Below are positions 1 through 10,177 of a stretch of 64,000 bases of DNA, in pieces. How positions within the stretch are numbered: position 1 is the stretch's first letter; each line of letters starts with the position of its first letter. Position numbers and translations under genes: made by a program. Source of the stretch: Yamagishiella unicocca (taxonomy: Eukaryota; Chlorophyta; Chlorophyceae; Chlamydomonadales; Volvocaceae); the NCBI GenBank assembly GCA_003116995.1, contig BDSL01000055.1, forward strand, positions 372,001 through 436,000, written 5' to 3'. The notes beneath the pieces were generated by a model. That model was not told the origin of the DNA, made no database searches, and saw nothing but the letters and a program-made list of their open reading frames with translations.

Positions 1-153
1 GTACCATGATGCTCTTGGGTGGGGATCGGCATGCAGTTGGTTGGGGACGGGCACATGTTCGCAATGTCCGCAAATGTGCTTTTATTTTTACCCTCGCCAA
101 CTCTCGGTCTGTCGTTGTCTGTTTTCTCTTGCCCTTTCAGCCTGCCTTATCCT

Positions 154-1950
154 ATGTTGATGACCGATTGCGCCGCCACAGACGAGGTTGAAAAGCGGTG
201 GGCAAAGGTGAACTCTCCGTCTACTCTGGACCCTGTCGCGGAGCAGCAGGAAGCCTCATCGCCGCTGCAGTGCAACTGGCGGCCGCCTTCCAACGTGGGG
301 CTGCCCCCCGAGCTGGCCTGTCCGCTCTTCGCGGCGTTCACCGAGCTGGCCAGCAGTGGCCCGGTGTCGCCCGACGACCTGTCTGCAGCGGTGGAGCTCT
401 GCCAGGCGGCCTCCCCGTACTACAGCTTGGAGGTATGTTTGTGCGGGCCGTGAAAGCGGAAGGGCCTCGCCCGTTACGTACACATGCTTGTAGCCGGCCA
501 GGCGTGCATGTTCCAGATTACCTGGGTTAACGCATGGTCTCCCCCGCGTTGTCGTGCGCAGGACGAGCTGGAGGAGCGTCTGCAGGAGCTGCTGGCGGGC
601 TACCTGGGCATGCCCATCTTCAAGGGGCGGCCGCAGCCAAGCGGCCGCATGAAGACGGACTGCCTCATCGTCGCGGACCGTCGCGTGCCGCCTCCTGAGT
701 GGCTCCTCTGCGCCGTCATCGAGTTGAAGCTGGGCCTGGGTTCGAAGGGGGATAGCTCCTTCCAGGGCGCAGCCTACTACGGCGTCTTCTGGGAGGCACG
801 ACGCAAATCCGCCTTCTACCACCGCACCTGCTGCCCCGCATTGCTGCTGGAGGTGGTGGGCCCCCACCTGCGGGTGTCGGCACTGTACTGGCTCAGCAAC
901 GTGACGGCGCGCCCCCTGACCCCGCTCATGAACCTCCTGTGGTTCTCGGACGACCCCGACCACATGATCGCCCTGGCCAGGACTCTGGCGGCGATCAAGG
1001 CGACGCTCGCACAGCTGCGGGACTTCTACTTGGCGCCGCCGTCGGCGCTTGGGCCAGGAGGTCCGGCTCCCCGCCCGCCACATCTGCTGGAGGCCATGCC
1101 GTACCCGCTGGCGGACTACCAGCGGGTGAAACGGCTCTTCACCGGCCGGCTCGTCTACACCGCCGTATTGCCCAGCGACGGCCAGCGAGTGCTGGTGCGC
1201 TTCGCCAAGCGCTACGGCGAGCAGGCTCACCGCGCCTGGGCGAGCCACGGGCTGGCGCCGAAGCTGCACAGGGTCGTGGAGCTGCCCGGCAACTGGTTGC
1301 TGGTCGAGATGGAGCTGCTGGGCTCTGACGAGGGGTGGGTCGAGATGGCGTGCTGGCCTGGGCCGGACGCCAGCACCGTGGTTGACGCGGTGCAGGCGGC
1401 CCTGCAGCAGGCGCACCAGGCGCAGGACGGCACCGTGGGGCGGGTCTTCGCTCACGGCGACATGCGGGTCCAGAACATCATGGTACGCGAGGCCGCTCCG
1501 GGCTCTGGCTCAGCCTACGACGTCAAGTTCGTTGACTTCGAGTTTGCCGGTGCGGAAGGTGAAGCATCCTACCCGCCGTACCTCAGCAAGGCGGTCGTGT
1601 GGCCCCCAGGTGTGGCGTTTGGGGAGCCGGTGCGCCAGCGGCACGACAGCGAGCTGCTGGCAACCAATTGCGCGCAGCTGCTGCAGGCAATTGCGCGAGG
1701 CCGCTCCACGGCGGGACCCGACCCGCCGGCGGCGGCGGCTGGCGGCACCCCTGTTGCTGCCGTCGCACCTCCACCTGCTCTGTCGCCACGTGGCAGCAAC
1801 GTTCACGGCAGCAGGGGGCGCAGCAATGTTTGTGGCAGCAGCGGCCTCGGGCGGTCAGCACACGTGCGGCAGCTGCCGCGGTTCGCCCACATTCCCCGCC
1901 TCCACGCACCTTCGCTGCCGCCGCCTGCCCTTCGAAGGGTGTTGGTGTGA
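154..1950 (+). CDS. CR-type (Crinkler/RHS-like) protein, REase-like domain plus kinase-like domain, copy A
   Basis: Two exons, 154-432 and 562-1950, joined by a phase-0 intron (GTATGT...TGCGCAG), encode 555 aa. The start is the first ATG after a pyrimidine-rich TTTCAG at 131-140, so an upstream leader intron is likely. Residues about 95-200 carry the PD-(D/E)XK pattern: Asp126 in KTDCLIV, Glu147 and Lys149 in VIELK, and Gln161 in SFQGAAYYG. Residues about 240-440 are kinase-like: HGDMRVQN (Asp393, Asn398) and, in place of DFG, DFE at 418-420, with an N-lobe VRFAKRYG stretch. The combination is known from CR effectors of oomycetes, fungi and algae, thought to derive from transposon proteins. 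The last 110 aa are Pro/Ala/Arg-rich. Nuclease or kinase activity is inferred, not shown. An identical protein is encoded at 5994-7790. Confidence 0.72.
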
Positions 1951-2639
1951 GGGCCGCTGCGGAAGGACAGTATCCGCAGCTCTGGCCACAGGCGGTGCGG
2001 CAGCTGTGGCGGGCCTGATGGCTGGGTGGGGTGTGCTTTTGAGGGCTGGTGAGAGCAGACTGCGCAGGCGCATACGTGCGCATGCCGGGCGCAGCTTCCC
2101 CATAAATGAGTGTGCCTGATGAAATTGGTTGGGGAACAACATCGGAGTTAGTGGTTGGCCAATGCAGAGGTAGGGTTTGGTAGGCCAGCGCTATTTCCTG
2201 GAGCGCCTTGACGTGCTGTGAGACCTGCGAGACCAACTCTCCCTGCCCTCTTGTGGGGCGCCTGGGTGCGGTGTGCAAGCCAGTATGTTTGCCGTGATAG
2301 CGTGAGGTGGGTGCCGGGCTGCTGGCGGCGGCTGAGAAGCGCGACCTGGGGGGGACGTGTCTTGCCTGTCGCTGGACCCAGGGGCGGGGCTCAGAACTTA
2401 GCGGTGCAAGTGAGGAGGTGGTGGTGTTAGGTTGGGGGTGCAGGGGATGGGGGGGATGGAGGCAGGCAGGGGTGGGGTAAAGGGGGCCGGCGGTTAGGGC
2501 GTTGGCTTCGGCAGCAGGCGCAAGGCAAGTAGTTGACAGGGGAAGGGTAGAGGGTGGGCGTGGTAGGGACAGGGCGTGGCCTCGCGGAATCAGGATGAAG
2601 GCCAGCAGGCGCTGCAAAAGGCTGTCGCAGCCATACAGA

Positions 2640-2814
2640 CGGCATACTTCTCGAGCTGACCGCCGACAGCATCGTCACCAAGACGTTTGGGAGGGCGTCT
2701 TGGTAAGGCTGAGACGCTTCGGTCGTCAGACGACGTCCTTCACATCGTTCTGCCGGAAGGGTGCCCCTCGCATTATGCGTCTACCCGTGAGCTCCTCAAG
2801 GCAATACTCGACAA
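2640..2814 (+). other. Coding-like segment of unknown gene in copy A; remainder of 1951-3675 unassigned
   Basis: Between the nuclease-kinase stop and 3676 there is no complete gene I can defend. At about 2640-2704 a frame reads DGILLELTADSIVTKTFG, and at about 2709-2814 another frame reads VLHIVLPEGCPSHYASTREL up to an AAG|GTGCGT donor at 2814. Both have plausible codon use but cannot be joined without a frame change or a very short intron. A TGTAA, the green-algal polyadenylation signal, lies at 2831-2835 and could belong to the upstream gene. The rest is G-rich or AT-rich DNA without motif. Confidence 0.25.
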
Positions 2815-3419
2815 GGTGCGTCTTTGCATTTGTAAGGGTGGAACCGAGGGAATAATTCCGGGGCGTTTGGCGTAAGAAAATTCGTGAGCATGTTCTGTTT
2901 GTGATGGGAGATATTGTGTATTTCACATCATAGTAGGTCTCGTTATAACGATGTACTAATCTTTAGGGGTTTAAGCGTTTAACACAGAATAGAGGGGCAC
3001 GGATACGCTGGGTGCACAGACGTGCATGCAACGGAAGCGACGTTTTTACATACGAACAGCGACTGCAAGCAACGCATACACAATTCATAGCAAACCGGCA
3101 TCTGGCTTTCAGTCTCGGAAGAGGTTTAAAACCCCACTTCTCGCAGCTGCGCATCCAAGCTGCCGTGTACTGACGTGGGGTTTGCTTCACTTGTGTCAGG
3201 ATGCGGCGTTCTGGGCGTCGCTAAAGTGGGCTCTCCGGGAAGTGGTCACCTGAAGCCCACGGAGGTAGTCGCCGAGTAGAAGGCCAGGAAGAAGGAAGCT
3301 GGGGAGAAAACAACGGAGGTGAGGCTGGCGGCATCTTGAAAATTGCTACTTTTTAACTATTGCTACGTCTGCGGCAGCGCCTGCTCCAATGGTGAGGGTG
3401 TATGTGGCAGCTGCATCCC

Positions 3420-3478
3420 CGCCTGCGGCAAGTCAGCCTGCGGCCACCCAGCCTGCGGCCACCCAGCCTGCGGCAAGC
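3420..3478 (+). repeat. 15-bp minisatellite (cagcctgcggccacc)
   Basis: Two full 15-bp units at 3434-3463 are flanked by diverged partial units ending in cggcaag. Copy B of the duplication has exactly one unit fewer, which is one of the two length differences between the copies and shows that this array changes by whole units. Confidence 0.7.
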
Positions 3479-3675
3479 CCATGTTTGTGACAGCTGTTGT
3501 GGCTGCCGCCGTTGACGCTTTCCCGTTTCTGCAAGTGCGTGCATGCCCACGTCGCCCACGTTGAGCTGCGCCAGCTGCACTGCCTCGTACTGTTGCTGCA
3601 CGGACGGGGTCTGTGGCTGTACTGGGGTTGCCGGCTGTGGCTGATATCAGGGCTTATCGCTTGTCACCCGTGCAG

Positions 3676-3900
3676 GAGATGGTTCTGAAGATCCTCCATT
3701 CGGGCTTTGCTTGCATGAAACTTTGCGCCACAGTGCTTACACTTCTGCGGGGTTCGCTTCGACCGAGCATCGTATGCACCATCGTTGCAGAAGTGATCTT
3801 GCAGAGTATTCATAGACTTCGGGCCCGGGACTTTGCCCCTGCGCTGTCCACCGACATGTCGATGTGGGAGCGAGTTTGCGACCAGTTACAAAGTCAGTGA
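3676..3900 (+). CDS. Putative terminal exon of an unrecognised protein, copy A
   Basis: After a CCCGTGCAG acceptor at 3675, an open frame of 74 codons runs to TGA at 3900. It starts EMVLKILHSGFAC and ends MSMWERVCDQLQSQ. Composition is mixed and protein-like, with a hydrophobic middle (KLCATVLTLLRGSL), and the surrounding DNA is less GC-rich than the nuclease-kinase gene. In copy B (9500-9724) the frame is kept with one Met to Arg change. Upstream exons are uncertain; the segments at 2640-2814 may belong to it. I recognise no family. Confidence 0.3.
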   Translation, partial: EMVLKILHSGFACMKLCATVLTLLRGSLRPSIVCTIVAEVILQSIHRLRARDFAPALSTDMSMWERVCDQLQSQ

Positions 3901-4220
3901 CGTGGGTCACAATAAGGGCGATAAGACCTGAGCAATACGAGAGCGCAGCGAGTTTCGTGCCTCCGTGCGAAACTGGCGAGGGCCAGCGAAGGGCGCAGTC
4001 CGCCCTCGGGTATGGAATACGCGGTCGTACACGCGGGCGGCGTTACCGAATTTCCTGGCGCGTATTCCGCGTGTTAATAGGTGCGTATTCTCTGCGTATT
4101 ATTACGCATTACGGGCACATCGCTGGGACCGCAAGCTCGGGCTTGCTCGGTCTAATGCCTGTCTACAGCGTACACATACAACCGGGAGTTAAGATGTGTC
4201 GGCATGCTCGTCGGATGTGC

Positions 4221-4266
4221 GTTAGGGATGTAACTTGGATGTAACTTGAAAGGTTACATCCCTAAC
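4221..4266. repeat. Perfect 14-bp inverted repeat
   Basis: GTTAGGGATGTAAC at 4221-4234 is mirrored by GTTACATCCCTAAC at 4253-4266 around an 18-bp spacer. The right arm lies at the 5' edge of the recognisable retrotransposon fragment. It could be a hairpin inside the element or a relic of an insertion event. Confidence 0.7.
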
Positions 4267-4797
4267 AACGCCCATATTTCGCTGATGCGTTTCAGGCTGT
4301 GTGTTTGGACTCATGAGGTGAACCGTCCGGGCGGCAGGCCGCGGGACGAGAGGTGGTGCAGAGTTTGTGGTAATCGTAGTTGTGTGGAGGTTCTACTGGA
4401 ATGCCCTGAGTACGCGGAGGAAAGAGAGTTGCTGTGGCCCTCAGGTTTTCCGCCGCCTGGGACAACGATGGCGCACGTCATGGCGATGGGGAATCAGCGA
4501 GATCTAGCCCGTGTTATCCACGCTATCAGAATGCGGAAATCTTGCAAGATTGGGACTACCACTTGAGTCTACATTACGAACTCGGTATTTCCCACTAAAT
4601 TTGGGTTTGGCAGAAGTTGGGTTTAGCAAAAATTGGCCGAGTACTTTTGTGAAGTTTGGCATCCGCGTTAGTAGTTTAGAAGCATCTGCTGTTTTCAGAA
4701 CGTCTTGGACGGCAACTTTTAATGCGATTCATGAGCCTCCTGGCTCGTCTGAATCGTACAAGTCACTTGTAATCATCATCATCATCATCATCATCAC
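4246..4797 (+). mobile_element. 5'-truncated non-LTR retrotransposon, 3' end
   Basis: An open frame at 4246-4566 ends in a C-terminal reverse-transcriptase tail: DERWCRVCGNRSCVEVLLEC followed by PEYAEER. This is the zinc-knuckle region typical of L1-like elements, although the expected His between the Cys pairs is replaced. After the stop come about 200 bp of 3' UTR and then a (CAT)n run at 4772-4796, the kind of short tandem tail that non-LTR elements leave at their 3' end. Everything upstream of the knuckle is missing. The element lies in the stretch that separates the two copies of the segmental duplication. Confidence 0.65.
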
Positions 4798-4902
4798 AGA
4801 TACTAACTCTCACCATACAGCATAAAGAGCAAGAGGGCGAATCCAGACACCTCCCAAGCGTTTTGTCGCTGCCACACGTTCAGGCCACTATTGGAAGCCA
4901 GG

Positions 4903-5127
4903 ATGACGGACACTAGTTCTTCGCCTGAATGGGGAACTAAGCTGTACAGCCTGCGCTTGTCCGATGAAGAAAAGGGGCAAGCTGCGGCGATTCTCGTGGG
5001 CATGCCGAACGCTGCGGTTCTCTTCGTGGGCAACGCCACCAGCTCTGAGGCAGCTGTGAGGCAGCTCCTGCGGCAAGGTGCGCAACGTGCTCTTATCACA
5101 TATCGACCGGGTGCGGGCCGTAGCTGA
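4903..5127 (+). CDS. Small hypothetical ORF or first exon
   Basis: An ATG at 4903 opens a frame that reads MTDTSSSPEWGTKLYSLRLS and continues through an Ala/Val-rich stretch (AAAILVGMPNAAVLFVGNAT) to a possible donor CAAG|GTGCGC near 5080, or unspliced to TGA at 5127 (74 aa). Codon use is reasonable and it starts about 100 bp after the retrotransposon tail, before copy B of the duplication. It might be the first exon of a longer gene, possibly the one continuing into copy B, but no downstream exon can be tied to it. No family recognised. Confidence 0.3.
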   Translation: MTDTSSSPEWGTKLYSLRLSDEEKGQAAAILVGMPNAAVLFVGNATSSEAAVRQLLRQGAQRALITYRPGAGRS

Positions 5128-5840
5128 ACGCTGTTTTATGGGGATCTGCGGTCATGATATTCTTCGCGCAGACCCGCACGTCGCACCGTGAGGCCTACGG
5201 CTGTTCCCTACTGAGATGCGCATGTAGCTAGCAGGGGCGTTATGCATGCCGCGTGAAGCCACCCTGCGAGTTTGCGTCCACTCAGTTGCGATCGCAGCGG
5301 GTCCTGCCACCGGCTTTCCCAGGCACCTCGACGTTGTTGTAGCAAGCATTCGTCTTGGTTTTCGATACTGGAAGCGCCCTGGGTCGACAAGCCCTGGTGC
5401 TCGAAACGCACACCCCACCTCCGCCGCGTGTCGGCACTCCTCGCGCCCAACCCCGCAACCCACCCCACACACCAGACCGCATCGAAGCGGCATCCAGCGC
5501 GTGAAGCGGCATGCAATGTTGACCTGCATGTGCCCCCCGGCCGTTCCCACGTCGTGCAGGCGCGGCGGCCGCGCCGGGCCCAGGGAGCACGGGAGCTGGC
5601 GGTGAGTTGTTGTTGGTATGGTTGTTGGTTGCTCTGATCGGCACCAATCGAGACACGGGTCAGGTCGTTGCACGGGTCGTTCTTCAAGGGTCCTCTGGCC
5701 CTGGGATCTGCTCACCTGCGGTTGAGCACGTTCGTACCGCGAAGAGCGCCTCAGACTGGCTGGCAACTGCGGGGATCTACCTCTGCCGCTGTGGGCATAA
5801 CTGCGCGTGTCCCAATGGCAACCGACTGTCCTCAAAACAT
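5128..5840. other. Unassigned spacer before copy B
   Basis: GC-rich single-copy DNA. A possible exon end occurs at about 5599 (GAGCTGGCG|GTGAGT) after an open stretch from 5400, but no start or acceptor fits well. Nothing else is recognised. Confidence 0.4.
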
Positions 5841-5993
5841 GTACCATGATGCTCTTGGGTGGGGATCGGCATGCAGTTGGTTGGGGACGGGCACATGTTC
5901 GCAATGTCCGCAAATGTGCTTTTATTTTTACCCTCGCCAACTCTCGGTCTGTCGTTGTCTGTTTTCTCTTGCCCTTTCAGCCTGCCTTCTCCT

Positions 5994-7790
5994 ATGTTGA
6001 TGACCGATTGCGCCGCCACAGACGAGGTTGAAAAGCGGTGGGCAAAGGTGAACTCTCCGTCTACTCTGGACCCTGTCGCGGAGCAGCAGGAAGCCTCATC
6101 GCCGCTGCAGTGCAACTGGCGGCCGCCTTCCAACGTGGGGCTGCCCCCCGAGCTGGCCTGTCCGCTCTTCGCGGCGTTCACCGAGCTGGCCAGCAGTGGC
6201 CCGGTGTCGCCCGACGACCTGTCTGCAGCGGTGGAGCTCTGCCAGGCGGCCTCCCCGTACTACAGCTTGGAGGTATGTTTGTGCGGGCCGTGAAAGCGGA
6301 AGGGCCTCGCCCGTTACGTACACATGCTTGTAGCCGGCCAGGCGTGCATGTTCCAGATTACCTGGGTTAACGCATGGTCTCCCCCGCGTTGTCGTGCGCA
6401 GGACGAGCTGGAGGAGCGTCTGCAGGAGCTGCTGGCGGGCTACCTGGGCATGCCCATCTTCAAGGGGCGGCCGCAGCCAAGCGGCCGCATGAAGACGGAC
6501 TGCCTCATCGTCGCGGACCGTCGCGTGCCGCCTCCTGAGTGGCTCCTCTGCGCCGTCATCGAGTTGAAGCTGGGCCTGGGTTCGAAGGGGGATAGCTCCT
6601 TCCAGGGCGCAGCCTACTACGGCGTCTTCTGGGAGGCACGACGCAAATCCGCCTTCTACCACCGCACCTGCTGCCCCGCATTGCTGCTGGAGGTGGTGGG
6701 CCCCCACCTGCGGGTGTCGGCACTGTACTGGCTCAGCAACGTGACGGCGCGCCCCCTGACCCCGCTCATGAACCTCCTGTGGTTCTCGGACGACCCCGAC
6801 CACATGATCGCCCTGGCCAGGACTCTGGCGGCGATCAAGGCGACGCTCGCACAGCTGCGGGACTTCTACTTGGCGCCGCCGTCGGCGCTTGGGCCAGGAG
6901 GTCCGGCTCCCCGCCCGCCACATCTGCTGGAGGCCATGCCGTACCCGCTGGCGGACTACCAGCGGGTGAAACGGCTCTTCACCGGCCGGCTCGTCTACAC
7001 CGCCGTATTGCCCAGCGACGGCCAGCGAGTGCTGGTGCGCTTCGCCAAGCGCTACGGCGAGCAGGCTCACCGCGCCTGGGCGAGCCACGGGCTGGCGCCG
7101 AAGCTGCACAGGGTCGTGGAGCTGCCCGGCAACTGGTTGCTGGTCGAGATGGAGCTGCTGGGCTCTGACGAGGGGTGGGTCGAGATGGCGTGCTGGCCTG
7201 GGCCGGACGCCAGCACCGTGGTTGACGCGGTGCAGGCGGCCCTGCAGCAGGCGCACCAGGCGCAGGACGGCACCGTGGGGCGGGTCTTCGCTCACGGCGA
7301 CATGCGGGTCCAGAACATCATGGTACGCGAGGCCGCTCCGGGCTCTGGCTCAGCCTACGACGTCAAGTTCGTTGACTTCGAGTTTGCCGGTGCGGAAGGT
7401 GAAGCATCCTACCCGCCGTACCTCAGCAAGGCGGTCGTGTGGCCCCCAGGTGTGGCGTTTGGGGAGCCGGTGCGCCAGCGGCACGACAGCGAGCTGCTGG
7501 CAACCAATTGCGCGCAGCTGCTGCAGGCAATTGCGCGAGGCCGCTCCACGGCGGGACCCGACCCGCCGGCGGCGGCGGCTGGCGGCACCCCTGTTGCTGC
7601 CGTCGCACCTCCACCTGCTCTGTCGCCACGTGGCAGCAACGTTCACGGCAGCAGGGGGCGCAGCAATGTTTGTGGCAGCAGCGGCCTCGGGCGGTCAGCA
7701 CACGTGCGGCAGCTGCCGCGGTTCGCCCACATTCCCCGCCTCCACGCGCCTTCGCTGCCGCCGCCTGCCCTTCGAAGGGTGTTGGTGTGA
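5994..7790 (+). CDS. CR-type (Crinkler/RHS-like) protein, REase-like domain plus kinase-like domain, copy B
   Basis: Exons 5994-6272 and 6402-7790 encode the same 555 residues as the gene at 154-1950; the only exon difference I see is a silent change at 7756. The nuclease motif (Asp126, Glu147-Leu-Lys149, Gln161) and the kinase-like HGD...N and DFE motifs are therefore intact in both copies. Splice sites are identical. A substitution at 5989 lies just upstream of the chosen ATG. Retention of an unbroken frame in both copies is uninformative about selection, because the duplication is too young to have gathered changes. Alternative: both copies are one locus duplicated in assembly. Confidence 0.72.
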
Positions 7791-8479
7791 GGGCCGCTGC
7801 GGAAGGACAGTATCCGCAGCTCTGGCCACAGGCGGTGCGGCAGCTGTGGCGGGCCTGATGGCTGGGTGGGGTGTGCTTTTGAGGGCTGGTGAGAGCAGAC
7901 TGCGCAGGCGCATACGTGCGCATGCCGGGCGCAGCTTCCCCATAAATGAGTGTGCCTGATGAAATTGGTTGGGGAACCACATCGGAGTTAGTGGTTGGCC
8001 AATGCAGAGGTAGGGTTTGGTAGGCCAGCGCTATTTCCTGGAGCGCCTTGACGTGCTGTGAGACCTGCGAGACCAACTCTCCCTGCCCTCTTGTGGGGCG
8101 CCTGGGTGCGGTGTGCAAGCCAGTATGTTTGCCGTGATAGCGTGAGGTGGGTGCCGGGCTGCTGGCGGCGGCTGAGAAGCGCGACCTGGGGGGGACGTGT
8201 CTTGCCTGTCGCTGGACCCAGGGGCGGGGCTCAGAACTTAGCGGTGCAAGTGAGGAGGTGGTGGTGTTAGGTTGGGGGTGCAGGGGATGGGGGGGATGGA
8301 GGCAGGCAGGGGTGGGGTAAAGGGGGCCGGCGGTTAGGGCGTTGGCTTCGGCAGCAGGCGCAAGGCAAGTAGTTGACAGGGGAAGGGTAGAGGGTGGGCG
8401 TGGTAGGGACAGGGCGTGGCCTCGCGGAATCAGGATGAAGGCCAGCAGGCGCTGCAAAAGGCTGTCGCAGCCATACAGA

Positions 8480-8654
8480 CGGCATACTTCTCGAGCTGAC
8501 CGCCGACAGCATCGTCACCAAGACGTTTGGGAGGGCGTCTTGGTAAGGCTGAGACGCTTCGGTCGTCAGACGACGTCCTTCACATCGTTCTGCCGGAAGG
8601 GTGCCCCTCGCATTATGCGTCTACCCGTGAGCTCCTCAAGGCAATACTCGACAA
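8480..8654 (+). other. Coding-like segment of unknown gene in copy B; remainder of 7791-9499 unassigned
   Basis: Duplicate of 2640-2814 with the same two disjoint frames and the same donor at 8654. No change between the copies falls in it. The rest of the spacer repeats copy A. Confidence 0.25.
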
Positions 8655-9499
8655 GGTGCGTCTTTGCATTTGTAAGGGTGGAACCGAGGGAATAATTCCG
8701 GGGCGTTTGGCGTAAGAAAATTCGTGAGCATGTTCTGTTTGTGATGGGAGATATTGTGTATTTCACATCATAGTAGGTCTCGTTATAACGATGTACTAAT
8801 CTTTAGGGGTTTAAGCGTTTAACACAGAATAGAGGGGCACGGATACGCTGGGTGCACAGACGTGCATGCAACGGAAGCGACGTTTTTACATACGAACAGC
8901 GACTGCAAGCAACGCATACACAATTCATAGCAAACCGGCATCTGGCTTTCAGTCTCGGAAGAGGTTTAAAACCCCACTTCTCGCAGCTGCGCATCCAAGC
9001 TGCCGTGTACTGACGTGGGGTTTGCTTCACTTGTGTCAGGATGCGGCGTTCTGGGCGTCGCTAAAGTGGGCTTTCCGGGAAGTGGTCACCTGAAGCCCAC
9101 GGAGGTAGTCGCCGAGTAGAAGGCCAGGAAGAAGGAAGCTGGGGAGAAAACAACGGAGGTGAGGCTGGCGGCATCTTGAAAATTGCTACTTTTTAACTAT
9201 TGCTACGTCTGCGGCAGCGCCTGCTCCAATGGTGAGGGTGTATGTGGCAGCTGCATCCCCGCCTGCGGCAAGTCAGCCTGCGGCCACCCAGCCTGCGGCA
9301 AGCCCATGTTTGTGACAGCTGTTGTGGCTGCCGCCGTTGACGCTTTCCCGTTTCTGCAAGTGCGTGCATGCCCACGTCGCCCACGTTGAGCTGCGCCAGC
9401 TGCACTGCCTCGTACTGTTGCTGCACGGACGGGGTCTGTGGCTGTACTGGGGTTGCCGGCTGTGGCTGATATAGGGCTTATCGCTTGTCACCCGTGCAG

Positions 9500-9724
9500 G
9501 AGATGGTTCTGAAGATCCTCCATTCGGGCTTTGCTTGCAGGAAACTTTGCGCCACAGTGCTTACACTTCTGCGGGGTTCGCTTCGACCGAGCATCGTATG
9601 CACCATCGTTGCAGAAGTGATCTTGCAGAGTATTCATAGACTTCGGGCCCGGGACTTTGCCCCTGCGCTGTCCACCGACATGTCGATGTGGGAGCGAGTT
9701 TGCGACCAGTTACAAAGTCAGTGA
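9500..9724 (+). CDS. Putative terminal exon of an unrecognised protein, copy B
   Basis: Same 74-codon frame as 3676-3900 after the same CCCGTGCAG acceptor, with Arg replacing Met in the FACxKLC stretch. Copy B lacks one base about 30 bp upstream (near 9471), which puts a stop in the frame that reads through the acceptor in copy A. The exon itself is unaffected, which fits the view that the sequence before the acceptor is intronic. No family recognised. Confidence 0.3.
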   Translation, partial: EMVLKILHSGFACRKLCATVLTLLRGSLRPSIVCTIVAEVILQSIHRLRARDFAPALSTDMSMWERVCDQLQSQ

Positions 9725-9820
9725 CGTGGGTCACAATAAGGGCGATAAGACCTGAGCAATACGAGAGCGCAGCGAGTTTCGTGCCTCCGTGCGAAACTGG
9801 CGAGGGCCAGCGAAGGGCGT

Positions 9821-10177
9821 GGATAACAAGTGGCTCGCGCATGGTCGGGGGCTGCGGTTTCCGGGCCTGCCTGTTGGAATGCCGCCCTGTGTGGGGCCTG
9901 GGTCTGGCGCCTCGGATGGGTTGTGCCACCGGCAGCGAATGGATCAGCCCAAAGATACGCATCATACACCGCGCCAAAGCGGCCGCACTGCCCACACCCA
10001 TTAGCTGCGTCGGATGCGCCAATCTTGTTGCTATTGGAGACGGGATCTGGCCGGCGCGGTTAACCTCGTCGCTGCTGTGTCTGTTGCTGTTGCCATTACG
10101 TAGGTGAGTGCAAGCAGTTGGTAAGGCTCCTGCCCTCTACTGCTGAGCTTTGGCTTTTACCGATGCATGTGGAGCAG
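9821..10177. other. Unassigned spacer right of the duplication
   Basis: Single-copy GC-rich DNA between the duplication breakpoint and the kinase remnant. Open frames exist on both strands but none shows a motif. Confidence 0.4.

Larger units (their letters stand above)
1..3996. repeat. Segmental duplication, copy A
   Basis: This stretch is repeated at 5841-9820 with an offset of 5840, dropping to 5825 after a 15-bp length change near 3434 and to 5824 after a one-base change near 3647. I found only about five substitutions (near 149, 1916, 2138, 3233 and 3716), so identity is above 99.8%. Homology stops sharply after 'cagcgaagggcg' at about 3996. The left end cannot be seen because copy A starts at the window edge. 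The unit carries the nuclease-kinase gene and a second unrecognised coding segment. Confidence 0.95.
5841..9820. repeat. Segmental duplication, copy B
   Basis: Near-exact direct repeat of 1-3996, on the same strand, separated from it by about 1.84 kb. The right breakpoint is after 'gaagggcg' at about 9820, where copy A continues into gcagtccgccc and copy B into tggataacaag. Differences from copy A are a handful of substitutions, one fewer minisatellite unit (near 9274) and a one-base deletion near 9471. Confidence 0.95.

Noticed and set aside
256..1455. Long minus-strand open frame (399 codons), repeated at 6096-7295
   Set aside because: Antisense of the nuclease-kinase gene; Arg/Gln/His-rich composition typical of the reverse frame of a GC-rich gene, and no domain.
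1583..2617. Minus-strand frame of 344 codons, repeated at 7423-8457
   Set aside because: No motif, Pro/Ala/Arg-rich, overlaps the 3' end of the plus-strand gene; judged a composition artefact.
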